The position numbers were made by a program, and so were the translations under genes. A DNA stretch of 64,000 nucleotides from an uncultured Bacteroidota bacterium (lineage in GTDB: Bacteria; Bacteroidota; Bacteroidia; Chitinophagales; Chitinophagaceae). The stretch is taken from assembly GCA_903905065.1 (NCBI GenBank), contig CAIVEW010000068.1, positions 1 to 64,000 of the forward strand, read 5' to 3'. Of the stretch, positions 1 to 7,742 are shown piece after piece (within the stretch, counting starts at the first letter, position 1; each line of letters begins with the position of its first letter). Under the pieces are notes generated by a model that saw nothing but the letters and a program-made list of their open reading frames with translations, did no database searches and was not told the DNA's origin.

Positions 1-1
1 A

Positions 2-379
2 GGCCTGAAACCGGAAGATATTGATTACATCAATGTTCACGGTACTTCTACACCATTGGGCGATATAAGCGAGATCACCGCCATCCAACGTGTTTTTGGA
101 GATCATGCATACGATCTCAATATCAGCTCTACCAAGTCAATGACCGGTCACCTCCTGGGTGCTGCCGGCGCCATTGAAGCTATCGCAAGCATACTGGCAA
201 CAGTACACGATATTATTCCGCCTACCATCAACCACTTTACAGACGACCCATCGTTCGATCCCCGTCTGAACTTTACTTTCCTTAAAGCCCAGAAGCGCGT
301 AGTTAACGCGGCTCTGAGCAACACTTTTGGTTTTGGCGGGCATAATGCTTCCGTTATCTTCAAAAAACCATCCGATTAG
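2..379 (+). CDS. fabF: Beta-ketoacyl-ACP synthase II, C-terminal part (5' end outside window)
   Basis: The reading frame is open from the first bases, so this is the last ~125 residues of a longer gene. It carries the thiolase-fold active-site elements of KAS II: the HGTSTPLGD histidine motif near the start, then [15 protein letters not shown] with the second catalytic lysine and histidine, and the glycine-rich end [12 protein letters not shown]. The family condenses malonyl-ACP with acyl-ACP in cytosolic fatty-acid elongation. The rnc start follows the stop by 2 bp, so the two are probably co-transcribed, an arrangement common in Bacteroidota. Only the 5' truncation limits the call; FabB is less likely because the GHLLGAAGA region and C-terminus read as FabF. 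Confidence 0.95.
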   Translation, partial: GLKPEDIDYINVHGTSTPLGDISEITAIQRVFGDHAYDLNISSTKSMTGHLLGAAGAIEAIASILATVHDIIPPTINHFTDDPSFDPRLNFTFLKAQKRVVNAALSNTFGFGGHNASVIFKKPSD

Positions 380-381
380 TT

Positions 382-1098
382 TTGCGGCGCTTCCTCAATC
401 GCATCTTAAACTCCTCCTCTCCCGACAAGCAATTGTTGCTGCAATTAGAACACCTGCTAGGCTTTACACCGCGCCATATAGGCTATTACAGGCTGGCACT
501 CATGCACCGCTCCAAGCCCGAGGAAGTAACAGACAGCAATGAGCGGCTCGAATTCCTGGGTGATGCCATACTGGGCGCAATAGTTGCTGAATACCTTTTC
601 AAAAAATATCCCTACCAGCCCGAAGGCTACCTCACCGAACTACGCTCGAAGATCGTGCGCCGGGAAACCATGAATAATGTGGCGCTGCGCATGGGCCTAA
701 ATAAACTGGTACAATATAATCAAAACGACCGTGGCCTCAGCCGCAGCCACATCTTTGGCAATGCCCTGGAAGCCCTGATAGGTGCGGTCTACCTGGATGT
801 AGGCTTCACCAAAACCCGTGACTTCATTCTCAACCAGCTCATCCGTGCCTACATAGACCTGGACACCATGGAGAGCACCGATACTAATTTCAAGAACCAG
901 CTCCTGAGCTGGGCGCAACGCAAGGGCCGTGTGCTTACCTTCGATACGCTCGATGAGAAAATGGAGGGAGTCCGCAAGCTATTCACCGTAGGCATCATGC
1001 TGGACGGAGAACTCATAGCCAGCGGCACCGGATTCAACAAAAAGGAAGCCGGCCAGGTAGCCGCGAAAAATGCGCTGGAAAAGCTGGATTCAATTTGA
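382..1098 (+). CDS. rnc: Ribonuclease III
   Basis: A 238-residue double-strand-specific endoribonuclease for rRNA and mRNA processing. The RNase III signature NERLEFLGDAIL lies at residues 53-64 with E57 and D61, and the second metal-site helix is FGNALEALIGAVYLD around 125-139. A dsRNA-binding domain fills the C-terminus (~165-237), ending in KKEAGQVAAKNALEKL. The likely start is TTG at 382, 2 bp after the fabF stop, because no ATG precedes the conserved N-terminal helices. At the position of E. coli Asp114 the protein has Asn127, while the partner glutamate E130 is kept. Length and domain order are normal for the family. Confidence 0.95.
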   Translation: MRRFLNRILNSSSPDKQLLLQLEHLLGFTPRHIGYYRLALMHRSKPEEVTDSNERLEFLGDAILGAIVAEYLFKKYPYQPEGYLTELRSKIVRRETMNNVALRMGLNKLVQYNQNDRGLSRSHIFGNALEALIGAVYLDVGFTKTRDFILNQLIRAYIDLDTMESTDTNFKNQLLSWAQRKGRVLTFDTLDEKMEGVRKLFTVGIMLDGELIASGTGFNKKEAGQVAAKNALEKLDSI

Positions 1099-1249
1099 CA
1101 ATTTTTGTTGTGCAAAACGCCGGCAGCGCTCGGGCATCCGATAGCAGCTACTGGTTATTGCGTTCCTGTAGCACTTTGTAGTCGGGGCCTGAAGCCTTGG
1201 TCAGCCAGTTAAGGGCGTGGATCAAACTCCTTGCAGGTTATATTTTCCA

Positions 1250-1462
1250 CTAATTTTCCTCCTTTACATACTCTAAAATGTCGGCCGGCTGGCACTTCAA
1301 CACTTCGCATATAGCTTCCAGGGTGCTAAACCTGATGGCTTTCGCTTTTCCTGTTTTCAGGATCGAAAGATTAGACAGGGTCAAGCCTACTTTTTCGGAA
1401 AGTTCGTTTAGCGACATCTTTCGCTTAGCCATCATTACATCTAGATTTACGATTATTGGCAT
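1250..1462 (-). CDS. XRE/Cro-family HTH regulator (YozG-like)
   Basis: A 70-residue protein that is essentially one helix-turn-helix domain: KRKMSLNELSEKVGLTLSNL around residues 13-32, then an ICEVLKCQPADILEY tail typical of YozG-type regulators. It starts 3 bp after the stop of the upstream DUF2975 gene, so the two form an operon. XRE-DUF2975 pairs are widespread and the regulator usually controls its own operon. Which signal it senses cannot be read from the sequence. A palindrome overlapping the putative promoter (2069-2089) is a candidate binding site. Confidence 0.85.
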   Translation of the reverse strand: MPIIVNLDVMMAKRKMSLNELSEKVGLTLSNLSILKTGKAKAIRFSTLEAICEVLKCQPADILEYVKEEN

Positions 1463-1465
1463 AAG

Positions 1466-2023
1466 CTATATGGTTAAATCATTTTCGTTTTGAATTTCTA
1501 TTCCTCTTTTTACGATCTGCACAATCACAAGAAGTATAACCGCCATAAAAAGCCAAACATCGGCCCCTGCTATGTCCAACGATTGGAGGTCGGCTGCTTT
1601 AAAGCCTTGTTTGGTAAGCCACAGCGAATATTTATATCCAAAATGAGAGAACAGGCCGATACCTAAAGCCAGGTAAGACAGTTTTACAATGAAACGCCTC
1701 AATCCAGAATTGAAGGGTTGGGACATGTTTAGTTCTTTATCGGTAAACAGTTTTACGATAAAGTAAAACATTATTGTTTTCAAAACCGCTACAATGATCA
1801 TCGTGAGCGTGACCGCAAAAAAATGCCCGCGGTCGAAGCGATAAAGGCTGGATAAATAATCTGCCCCTGCCCAAAAATTTTTGACGCCGGCAGGGTTTAC
1901 GAACAGCGTAATAATAGTGTTGACAGTAATGCCTCCGGCTTCAACACATAATCCGATAAAGATTATCCACGAAAGTATCTGCAGTACTTTCAAAATCTGA
2001 TTTGTTGTGATCTTAATTTCCAT
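1466..2023 (-). CDS. DUF2975 family four-helix membrane protein
   Basis: A 185-residue integral membrane protein with four hydrophobic segments at about 10-42, 68-95, 110-135 and 154-176. The topology and the coupling to a YozG-like HTH gene 3 bp downstream fit DUF2975, whose biochemical role is unknown. The start at 2023 is the first ATG after an AT-rich promoter-like region. No catalytic motif is visible; it may act as a membrane sensor or partner of the HTH protein, which is inference from gene pairing only. Confidence 0.8.
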   Translation of the reverse strand: MEIKITTNQILKVLQILSWIIFIGLCVEAGGITVNTIITLFVNPAGVKNFWAGADYLSSLYRFDRGHFFAVTLTMIIVAVLKTIMFYFIVKLFTDKELNMSQPFNSGLRRFIVKLSYLALGIGLFSHFGYKYSLWLTKQGFKAADLQSLDIAGADVWLFMAVILLVIVQIVKRGIEIQNENDLTI

Positions 2024-2050
2024 AAATTGTTAGTTAGTTAAAAAATTATG

Positions 2051-2089
2051 GCACAAATATCAGTAAAATTTTATTGAAAAACAATAAAA
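2051..2089 (-). promoter_or_regulatory. Promoter/operator of the DUF2975-XRE operon
   Basis: On the minus strand a GATATTTG element (2058-2051, 7 of 8 matching the Bacteroidota TAnnTTTG -7 box) lies ~30 bp before the ATG. A TTG (2084-2082) 23 bp further upstream could be the -33 element. It lies inside a perfect inverted repeat with 8-bp arms, TTTTATTG and CAATAAAA, around five A residues (2069-2089). An operator overlapping the -33 box would suit autoregulation by the XRE protein (inference). Confidence 0.4.
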
Positions 2090-2153
2090 ATGTATTGATT
2101 AAAAAAAATATTTTGTGCTGCAAGTTTCGCATTCTCTTTTTGCGGGGTAAAAA

Positions 2154-2267
2154 TGCCTGCAGCAAAGTGTGCGGACCGATCAGGCTGTGGAATAAGAGGA
2201 AGGTAGACTGCTGAAATGTGTTTGTAAGGTGCTGTATGTATTATTGCCAGTCAGGGACAGGCAACCA
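2154..2267. repeat. Degenerate ~115-bp intergenic repeat, copy A
   Basis: It shares the block GCAGCAAAGyGTGCGG, a CTGTGGAATAAG block and a terminal GCCAGTCAGGGAC block, in the same order, with 2762-2880. The middle is diverged. It lies directly next to the 192-bp repeat. Confidence 0.65.
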
Positions 2268-2457
2268 CCAGTGAAGAAGTGTCTCGTCCGGAAATCACCT
2301 TACACGTTGGTTAGACCTGCCTACCGGCAGGCAGGTAATCCTGATTCTTCCTTACAGTCACTTCCGATTTCATAGCTATTTTGAGTTTTTGGAGCATAAA
2401 GGTCTTAAGGAAAAATGAAACGATCACCATTTTGTGGATATGTTGTCAAATTGTCTG
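2266..2457. repeat. 192-bp dispersed repeat, copy 1
   Basis: Compared by eye with 7743-7934, this 192-bp block aligns without gaps and with three substitutions. It contains the short palindrome at 2315-2336. No open reading frame, transposase motif or terminal inverted repeat is visible. It could be a non-autonomous mobile element, a structured RNA or a duplicated spacer; the sequence does not decide. Confidence 0.8.
2315..2336. repeat. Short CCTGCC/GGCAGG palindrome
   Basis: Perfect 8-bp arms ACCTGCCT and AGGCAGGT flank ACCGGC. Related copies are at 2664-2685, 7792-7813, 12786-12808, 38155-38175 and 61102-61123. Confidence 0.8.
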
Positions 2458-2663
2458 TATCCTGTCAACGGCGCAGGCGTTATTCGCAAGAGTTACGTAA
2501 CAATCATCGCCAGTCAGAGACTGGCACCGGCGAGGACGTATGCATAGCCTGCGCCCAAAGATTACGTTTATTATTTTTGGAATAGTAAGGGCAACAGTGA
2601 CATTCGTTACCTGCCTGGAGTTACCTTACTTTTCTTTTGCTTCGCCAAAAAAAAAGTAACAAA

Positions 2664-2685
2664 ACCTACCTGACGGCAGGCAGGG
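2664..2685. repeat. Short CCTGCC/GGCAGG palindrome, imperfect copy
   Basis: The right arm GGCAGGCAGG is intact and the left arm reads CCTACCTG. It belongs to the palindrome family seen at 2315, 7792 and 61102, and lies next to an A-rich run. Confidence 0.6.
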
Positions 2686-2761
2686 AAAAGGCGATTTTTT
2701 TCCAAGGTCCGCCGGAAAAAAAAATAGCTCTACTCTGTTATCGTGGAGAATACAATTTGGC

Positions 2762-2880
2762 CCCGCAGCAAAGCGTGCGGCCCGATTGGGCTGTGGAATA
2801 AGGATTGAGGGTGCATAGTCTGTTTTCAGGTAGTTGCAAGGTGTTATGTTTATTGTCGCCAGTCAGGGACCGGTACCCTC
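2762..2880. repeat. Degenerate ~115-bp intergenic repeat, copy B
   Basis: Direct-orientation partner of 2154-2267. Its right end and flank (2851-2935) also resemble 2501-2584: both have CGCCAGTCAG followed by a TAGCCT block, then an ACG-T-rich block and TATTTTTGG. The region therefore contains three partial copies of a longer unit. Confidence 0.6.
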
Positions 2881-3020
2881 AATGGTGCAGGCACAGCCTA
2901 TGCTCAACGATCACGTTTTTTATTTTTGGGAAGATTACGAGCTACCAAGGAAGTTGGAAAATGGCTCAATAGCTTAATAGCACATTTTAGATCTGGGTAT
3001 TTGAATAGATACAACAATCA

Positions 3021-3054
3021 TTGACTACGCCAATCTTCAGTTTGGCGTAGTCAA
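3021..3054. terminator. Perfect 13-bp stem hairpin (terminator-like, no U-tract)
   Basis: TTGACTACGCCAA and its exact reverse complement TTGGCGTAGTCAA enclose an 8-nt loop. Outer GATACA/TGTATC arms (3008-3013, 3060-3065) could extend it. It lies ~90 bp beyond the stop of the 3145-3624 gene, so it may end the minus-strand transcript or protect its 3' end. There is no clear T-run. Confidence 0.5.
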
Positions 3055-3144
3055 CTACTGTATCTATGTGGATATTAATTTGTTGGTTTCAAGTTGGTCT
3101 AGAACCGTAGGATACGCCAACCAATACCTGCTTGCCGTACCTTT

Positions 3145-3624
3145 CTATTTCATTTTGTTGAACATATACCTGGCGATCTTCCACTGACCGTTCACGTTTT
3201 GAAGCACGAATAGTTCGCGGTTCTCCTCCGGAACGGTTTGCCCGCTGGCGTGGATCAATGTAGTACCTCTTGATACAGTTCTTACGAAGGAATAATCACC
3301 TTTGGTAATAATTTCATCGATAAAAAATTCAATGTTCAATTGGATGTTTTTGAAGACAAATTCGTAAGAACCTTTCAACTCTTCCTGCCCTATAGCAGAA
3401 GGGGCGTTTGAAGGCATAAATACACCGTCTTGGGTGTAGAGCGTTAATACCTTATTTACGTTTGACGCATTTAACGCATCCCTGTATGAGAAGAGCATTT
3501 TCTCAATTGCCTGTTGTTGTGTTGCTTCCATTTTTTTATTTTTTAGATTTTGAGTTTGTGCTTCCACTTTATTTTGAAAGGCGAAAAGTGTAGCGATTAT
3601 CGCCGTTATTGCTATCTTTTTCAT
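3145..3624 (-). CDS. Exported NTF2-like / SnoaL-DUF4440 family protein
   Basis: The preferred start at 3624 gives a signal peptide (MKKIAITAIIATLFAF, followed by VEAQ); the frame is open to an ATG at 3660, which would put 12 polar residues ahead of it. The mature part (~135 residues) is a single cone-shaped NTF2-like domain: a helix with YRDALNASNVNKVLTLYTQDGVFM, then strands ending in NGQWKIARYMFNK. DUF4440/SnoaL proteins bind small ligands or act as isomerases, but no catalytic residue set can be assigned here. It follows the NAD(P)-binding gene by a few to ~40 bp and is probably its operon partner. Confidence 0.8.
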   Translation of the reverse strand: MKKIAITAIIATLFAFQNKVEAQTQNLKNKKMEATQQQAIEKMLFSYRDALNASNVNKVLTLYTQDGVFMPSNAPSAIGQEELKGSYEFVFKNIQLNIEFFIDEIITKGDYSFVRTVSRGTTLIHASGQTVPEENRELFVLQNVNGQWKIARYMFNKMK

Positions 3625-3662
3625 TGTTTTTAATTTGCTCAATAAGTCATTTTGTGACAACT

Positions 3663-4322
3663 TTAGACTTTGGCCCTTGCCTCATCAACGGTCACGGTTT
3701 TTCCCAGCCCGCCAAACTCATGGAGGTCGCCAAATACTTCAAGTCGTATGGATTGATCTATGCCGCCTACGAGCAACGGCTCAAACCCACTGATGGTGAT
3801 CAGCTCTTCTATCTGCTTGTTACTACTGGCGTGGTCTGATGCGTAAAAGAGTACTTTTCTACCCGGCTTGCTGAATGCTTCATTGCGCAAAGAGGCGGCA
3901 CCCAAAGTGCCAAAGGCTTTTACCAGACGTGCACTTCCTGGTAAAAGCCCGGAGAGTATCTGCCCGGCGGACTCACCTTGCCCAACAATCTTTTTAAAAC
4001 CTCCGTTGCCATCCGGCGCGATAGGATTGGAGACGTTCACTACCGTTTTGTCGGCCAGTTCGCTGGCGTAGGCCTGGAAAAAGTCTTTCAGGCTGTTGAA
4101 ATTAATGGCGGGGATTACTACATCGGCTTCGCGAATAGCGTGAGCAACGTCTTTGGCTACTGCAAGGCCTCCAAGTTTCGCCGCCAATAGTTGTGCTTTC
4201 TCTATGTCTCTTGATGCGAGAATTACGGTATGGTTTCCCTTGGTGAGATTTGTTGCAATCGCCTCGCCAACTTTTCCGAGCCCTATAATGGCTACTTCTG
4301 TACCCGAATTTTCTGTGTTCAT
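3663..4322 (-). CDS. NAD(P)-binding reductase, F420:NADP oxidoreductase-like (NpdG/ProC-type fold)
   Basis: A 219-residue cytosolic Rossmann protein. The dinucleotide loop AIIGLGKVGEAIATNL contains GxGxxG at the N-terminus, followed by ILASRD, the kind of loop that holds the 2'-phosphate of NADP in NpdG-like enzymes. ADVVIPAINF and VVNVSNPI continue the family pattern. The substrate is unknown: Bacteroidota generally lack F420, so most such homologues act on other substrates or are uncharacterised. It shares a 25-bp upstream element with the SDR gene at 5195-5950, which suggests co-regulation. Confidence 0.8.
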   Translation of the reverse strand: MNTENSGTEVAIIGLGKVGEAIATNLTKGNHTVILASRDIEKAQLLAAKLGGLAVAKDVAHAIREADVVIPAINFNSLKDFFQAYASELADKTVVNVSNPIAPDGNGGFKKIVGQGESAGQILSGLLPGSARLVKAFGTLGAASLRNEAFSKPGRKVLFYASDHASSNKQIEELITISGFEPLLVGGIDQSIRLEVFGDLHEFGGLGKTVTVDEARAKV

Positions 4323-4344
4323 TTTACTCTGTATTGAATTTGTT

Positions 4345-4369
4345 TGTCAATATTGACTACACAAAGGTG
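4345..4369 (-). promoter_or_regulatory. Operator-like element upstream of the NAD(P)-binding reductase gene
   Basis: A 25-bp block beginning 23 bp before the ATG. On the minus strand it reads CACCTTTG (possible -7 core), a short spacer, and GTCAATATTGAC, a perfect 12-bp palindrome. The same block with three mismatches lies in front of the SDR gene at 5969-5993. The palindrome resembles the half-site style of Crp/Fnr sites and a Crp/Fnr gene lies in the same cluster. Confidence 0.55.
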
Positions 4370-4437
4370 CGATGAATGGCCATCCTTGGCCAATAACCTG
4401 GTTTAAGAAATAAGCTTAATGTAGATTAAGAGTAGCG

Positions 4438-5019
4438 TCACTTTTGGGCTCGCCCAGCGCGCACTTTACTAAGGAATTCAGGCGTAATACCGATATAGGA
4501 AGCTATCTGTGTGTTGGGAAGCCTGTTGGAAAGATGTGCGTATTGTTCTAAAAAGGTCTCGTACCGCTCGTCTGCAGTGGAGCTGATGTTTTGCAACATC
4601 CGGTTTTGTAATTCAATGAACTTGTTTTCTATGATCACTCGGAAATTTCTATCGAATTTTGGATAGTTATTGTACAGGTGCCAGAGGTCGGTTTTTGATA
4701 TTTGAAAGATCACGGAGGGCTCCAATGCTTCGATGTAAAGCTTGCTGGGCTTTTCCTTATGCAGGCTGCCTATATCAGCTATCCAATCGTTTTCTGCCGC
4801 AAATTGCAGATTGTGTTCCGTTCCTTTTTTATCCACACCGTACATTTTGAAGCAGCCTTCTGCAACAAAAGTAAAGTGTCTGCAGACATCATTTTCCTGC
4901 AGGATGAACTGCCTGCGTTTGACCTTTCTTTCAACCACGCAGCTCAATAGCGCCTCCTGTTCTGGGGCATCCAGGGGCAGGTAACCGTCAAAATAGGATA
5001 TGATCTGTCGGGTGTTCAT
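4438..5019 (-). CDS. Crp/Fnr-family transcriptional regulator
   Basis: A 193-residue protein from the preferred ATG at 5019. The frame is open to 5163, but the extra 48 residues do not resemble the family. A cyclic-nucleotide-binding-like beta-roll (~25-115, FTFVAEGCFKMYGVDKKGTE) is followed by a dimer helix. The C-terminal HTH NTQIASYIGITPEFLSKVRAG ends the protein almost at once. No FNR-type N-terminal cysteine cluster is present, so a 4Fe-4S oxygen sensor is unlikely. This short single-HTH form is abundant in Bacteroidota, usually next to reductases or dehydrogenases, as here. Confidence 0.88.
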   Translation of the reverse strand: MNTRQIISYFDGYLPLDAPEQEALLSCVVERKVKRRQFILQENDVCRHFTFVAEGCFKMYGVDKKGTEHNLQFAAENDWIADIGSLHKEKPSKLYIEALEPSVIFQISKTDLWHLYNNYPKFDRNFRVIIENKFIELQNRMLQNISSTADERYETFLEQYAHLSNRLPNTQIASYIGITPEFLSKVRAGRAQK

Positions 5020-5194
5020 ACGCTCTTTTGCAGAAGTAACAAAATAGTTATTTTCTTTGAGCAGAAAGGTAAGCAAAAAATCCTCGAGCTCGCATAGGAT
5101 CGCCCTCCACCGCTCCGTTGAATTGACCCAACCGAAAAGGAAATTGGCCTGAGTAAAGCCCAAGCCATTTTCTGTTTTTTCTTCCTCACTATCA

Positions 5195-5950
5195 TTAACC
5201 GATCATCGTATGCAGGTTGAACCCCCCGTCTACTACAAATTCAGCACCGGTGGTATTTGAAGAATCAGCTGATGCCAGGAAGATCACCGTCTTGGCGATT
5301 TCTTCTGGTGAGGCAAATTTCTTTAGCGGTACTTTGGTTTGTATCAGTGCGGCTACTTGCTGAAGCTGCTCTTCCGGCATACCCACCTTGCCCCACAGTG
5401 GCGTATTCACCGGGCCGGGGCATACGGCATTAACCCTTATGCCTCTAGGTGCCAGCTCTATGGCGGCTATTTTGGTAAGTGTGTTCAAGGCAGCCTTGCT
5501 CGCAGCATATGCCGTGGTATTCTCCATGGCGTTGTAAGCGTTGATGGAAGATAGGAATACGACAGACGCACCATCATTGAGTATTGGCAGGAATTTCTGG
5601 AGTGTGAACACCGCGCCTTTGAAATTGATATCCATAATGCTGTCGTAATGCTCTTCTGTGATGGCTGATATGGGTGCAAATGCCGCGATACCTGCATTTA
5701 TAAACAACACATCCACCTTACCCAGGTGCTTGCCGGCCTCACCCACAAGGCCATCTATGTCTGCCAATTTAGACTGATCTGAAACGATGCCGGTAGCGCC
5801 AGTTTCCTTAGCTGCCGCAATTACGCTATCCCGGTGCCGCCCTGTAACGATTACTTTTGCACCCATTGCCACGAGTTCTTTCGCGGTAGCAAGGCCTATG
5901 CCTGTTGTACCGCCCGTGATAACTACTTTTTTGTCTTGAAAGTTTTGCAT
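5195..5950 (-). CDS. Short-chain dehydrogenase/reductase (SDR)
   Basis: A classical SDR of ~251 residues from ATG 5950; the ATG at 5974 lies inside the shared operator element and is less likely. The cofactor loop is TGGTTGIG near residue 13, NAG follows strand 4, and the catalytic set is a serine in FLSSIN with YAASK. The end is AEFVVDGGFNLH, the usual substrate-loop and C-terminal strand. The VTGRHRD arginine suggests NADP(H) preference. The substrate cannot be named. Together with the reductase at 3663 and two regulators it looks like a small inducible detoxification or redox cluster. Confidence 0.92.
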   Translation of the reverse strand: MQNFQDKKVVITGGTTGIGLATAKELVAMGAKVIVTGRHRDSVIAAAKETGATGIVSDQSKLADIDGLVGEAGKHLGKVDVLFINAGIAAFAPISAITEEHYDSIMDINFKGAVFTLQKFLPILNDGASVVFLSSINAYNAMENTTAYAASKAALNTLTKIAAIELAPRGIRVNAVCPGPVNTPLWGKVGMPEEQLQQVAALIQTKVPLKKFASPEEIAKTVIFLASADSSNTTGAEFVVDGGFNLHTMIG

Positions 5951-5968
5951 GATCTTTATTTTAGGTCC

Positions 5969-5993
5969 TGTCATTATTGACTATGCAAAGGTG
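5969..5993 (-). promoter_or_regulatory. Operator-like element upstream of the SDR gene
   Basis: Second copy of the 25-bp element at 4345-4369, 22 of 25 bases identical, in the same orientation and at a similar distance (19 bp) from its start codon. The palindrome is imperfect here (GTCATTATTGAC on the plus strand). Confidence 0.55.
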
Positions 5994-6026
5994 ACCCGGG
6001 AGACAGCCTTAGTGTTATAACAAAAG

Positions 6027-6911
6027 CTACCTTCTTCGGTATCTTTCGGACATTTCACTTTTAAATGCCACTGGAGTGGTATTCGTTTCCGCTTTAAATA
6101 TCTTAGAAAAATAGGAGGAGTCGAAGTAATTCAGTTCTGCGGCCACTTCGGATATTGTATGGTCTGTATAGGTAAGCAGCCGCTTCGCTTCCAGTATGGC
6201 CCGGCTTCTTATCATTTCAGAAGCGGTTTTCCCGGTAAGGTTGCGGATCACGAAATTCAGGTGGTGCTGGGTCATGTTCAGCTGGGCGGCGTAGAAGGAG
6301 ACACTTTTTTGCTCTATAAAATGCTGTTCCAGCAGATTTTTATATTGCTTATAGATGATGAGGCTTTTCCTAGGCACATCACGCGCCATTGTGAGGTCTA
6401 CACATCTTTGTATCTGCTCCAGCAGCACATGCAGCAGCGCCTGGGCTATGCGCTCCCGCTTGTCATCGCGGTGGTGCTCACTGTATACCAGCTCTATGGT
6501 GTGCTTTACTTCGGCAAAATCCTGATCGCCTAGCTGCACGTACGGCCTGGCGTAAATGCAGTCAAGGAAGCTGAGTTCAAAAAGTTTGTTCTTGTCGGTA
6601 TAGTTGAACAAAAAGAACTCTTCTGTAAACATGATGGTGCCGCCCGTTACATCACGCCAGCCCTCGAAGCTGTGTACCTGGTTTGGCGAGATAAAGAAAA
6701 GGGTTTGCGGCTCCAGCTCATATTGCTTGTAATCAATGGTTTGAATGCTCTTGCCATTTTCTATCCACAGAATTTCGTAAAACGTGTGTTTATGAAAGTC
6801 GTCCACATCAGGCTCATCCATCGTGTCAAACTTAGTGATCTCAAATTCTGTTTGGCTGGTGGGCTCGTTTATAAAATGGCCTATTTTATAAAATGGGAAA
6901 AGGTCTTTCAT
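6027..6911 (-). CDS. AraC-family transcriptional regulator with cupin sensor domain
   Basis: A 294-residue protein. The N-terminal half is a cupin: DDFHKHTFYEILWIENG with histidines, then YELEPQTLFFISPNQVHSF. The C-terminal ~100 residues form the paired HTH of AraC/XylS, including MTQHHLNFVIRNLTGKTASE and ISEVAAELNYFDSSYFSKIF. It lies upstream of, and on the same strand as, the SDR gene with ~75 bp between stop and the SDR promoter element. It is the most likely ligand-responsive regulator of the cluster (inference from position). The inducer is unknown. Confidence 0.92.
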   Translation of the reverse strand: MKDLFPFYKIGHFINEPTSQTEFEITKFDTMDEPDVDDFHKHTFYEILWIENGKSIQTIDYKQYELEPQTLFFISPNQVHSFEGWRDVTGGTIMFTEEFFLFNYTDKNKLFELSFLDCIYARPYVQLGDQDFAEVKHTIELVYSEHHRDDKRERIAQALLHVLLEQIQRCVDLTMARDVPRKSLIIYKQYKNLLEQHFIEQKSVSFYAAQLNMTQHHLNFVIRNLTGKTASEMIRSRAILEAKRLLTYTDHTISEVAAELNYFDSSYFSKIFKAETNTTPVAFKSEMSERYRRR

Positions 6912-7039
6912 CGCGCAAAAGTGGAGGTTTTATAGCAGTCTGCCGTTTGGTATCGCGCATACCGCCATAAGTTTTCTTTATCCCACGCACCTTCATGCCT
7001 TGAATGGGACCATCGCTGACATGGGTAGACCGCACCGTT

Positions 7040-7679
7040 TTATATCGTTGGCCCAGGCTTCTTGCTGTACCGCCACACAAAATACCAGGTAACTAAAATC
7101 TGGAAGAGAATAACGGACGGAAGGATGAACGGATACTGCACAAAAGGCTTAAGTATATCGCCATGGGCCAGCATCATGGGCAGGTCCAAAACATTGAACA
7201 CAATGATGGCTATAAGCAATGACCTGCTGCCCTTAAAATACCACCAGCAAAATAAGCCATAGGCAAGCTCCAGCGCAAAATTCAGCCATGGGTGGTCGAT
7301 GATGCCCAGCCCCCATACCGGTAAGGAGGAGAAAGGCGACATGCGGATATCCTTCTCATGAAATACCAAATCAATCACAATATGCGACAGCACACCGATC
7401 GCAAAGGCTATCGCTAATTTCCTGTTTTTTATAACCCCAGTTTATTACTGCGAAAGCAACCAATGCTGCCACCGCTCCGGAAAATACGGAATGGGAATAA
7501 GGCAGGAACGAAAGGTGCACTCGTCCATTGGTTACGGTAAAATATTCCCACCCAAGGTAATTAAACAATACCCAAAAAACCTCTACAAGTTGCACCGATA
7601 CCAATAGAAGCAAAATGGGGGCTGCAGGCTGTTTCTTTTTGATGATCAGTGCCGTTGCTGCATGATTGATGGCATACAT
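7040..7679 (-). pseudogene. Frameshifted membrane protein gene (YdjM/DUF457-like)
   Basis: Two overlapping minus-strand frames, 7371-7679 and 7040-7393, together read as one polytopic protein of ~212 residues. The first begins MYAINHAATALIIKKKQPAAP, the N-terminus of membrane-bound putative metal hydrolases, and runs to VINWGYKKQ. The second continues with LAIAFAIGVLSHIVIDLVFHEKD, including the SHxxxD-type metal motif. Removing one base from the six-T run at 7425-7430 joins them as GYKNRKLAIAFAIGVLSH. It is either a recent inactivating frameshift, a homopolymer sequencing error, or a site of transcriptional slippage. Family assignment is moderate; the joined frame is clear. Confidence 0.7.
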
Positions 7680-7742
7680 AAAAGGAATTATTAAAAAATG
7701 TTCCCAATAAATTTACTTCCAAAAAGCGGAATTTAGGCTATG

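Larger units (their letters stand above)
2024..3144. other. Gene-free 1.1-kb intergenic region built of degenerate repeats
   Basis: No credible coding sequence was found on either strand. The stretch holds two diverged copies of a ~115-bp unit, one copy of a 192-bp repeat found again at 7743-7934, two short CCTGCC/GGCAGG palindromes, a poly-A/T segment around 2630-2730 and a strong hairpin at 3021-3054. The separate entries and findings describe these parts. Confidence 0.8.

Noticed and set aside
6886-7080. 64-codon minus-strand frame between the AraC gene and the frameshifted membrane gene
   Set aside because: Overlaps the ends of both neighbours, Arg/Thr/Lys-rich without a motif; likely chance.
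7425-7430. Programmed ribosomal frameshift at A6 before C
   Set aside because: Joining the two frames needs a +1 shift (or one base removed), whereas the A-AAA-AAC heptamer supports -1 shifts; a mutation or sequencing error is simpler.
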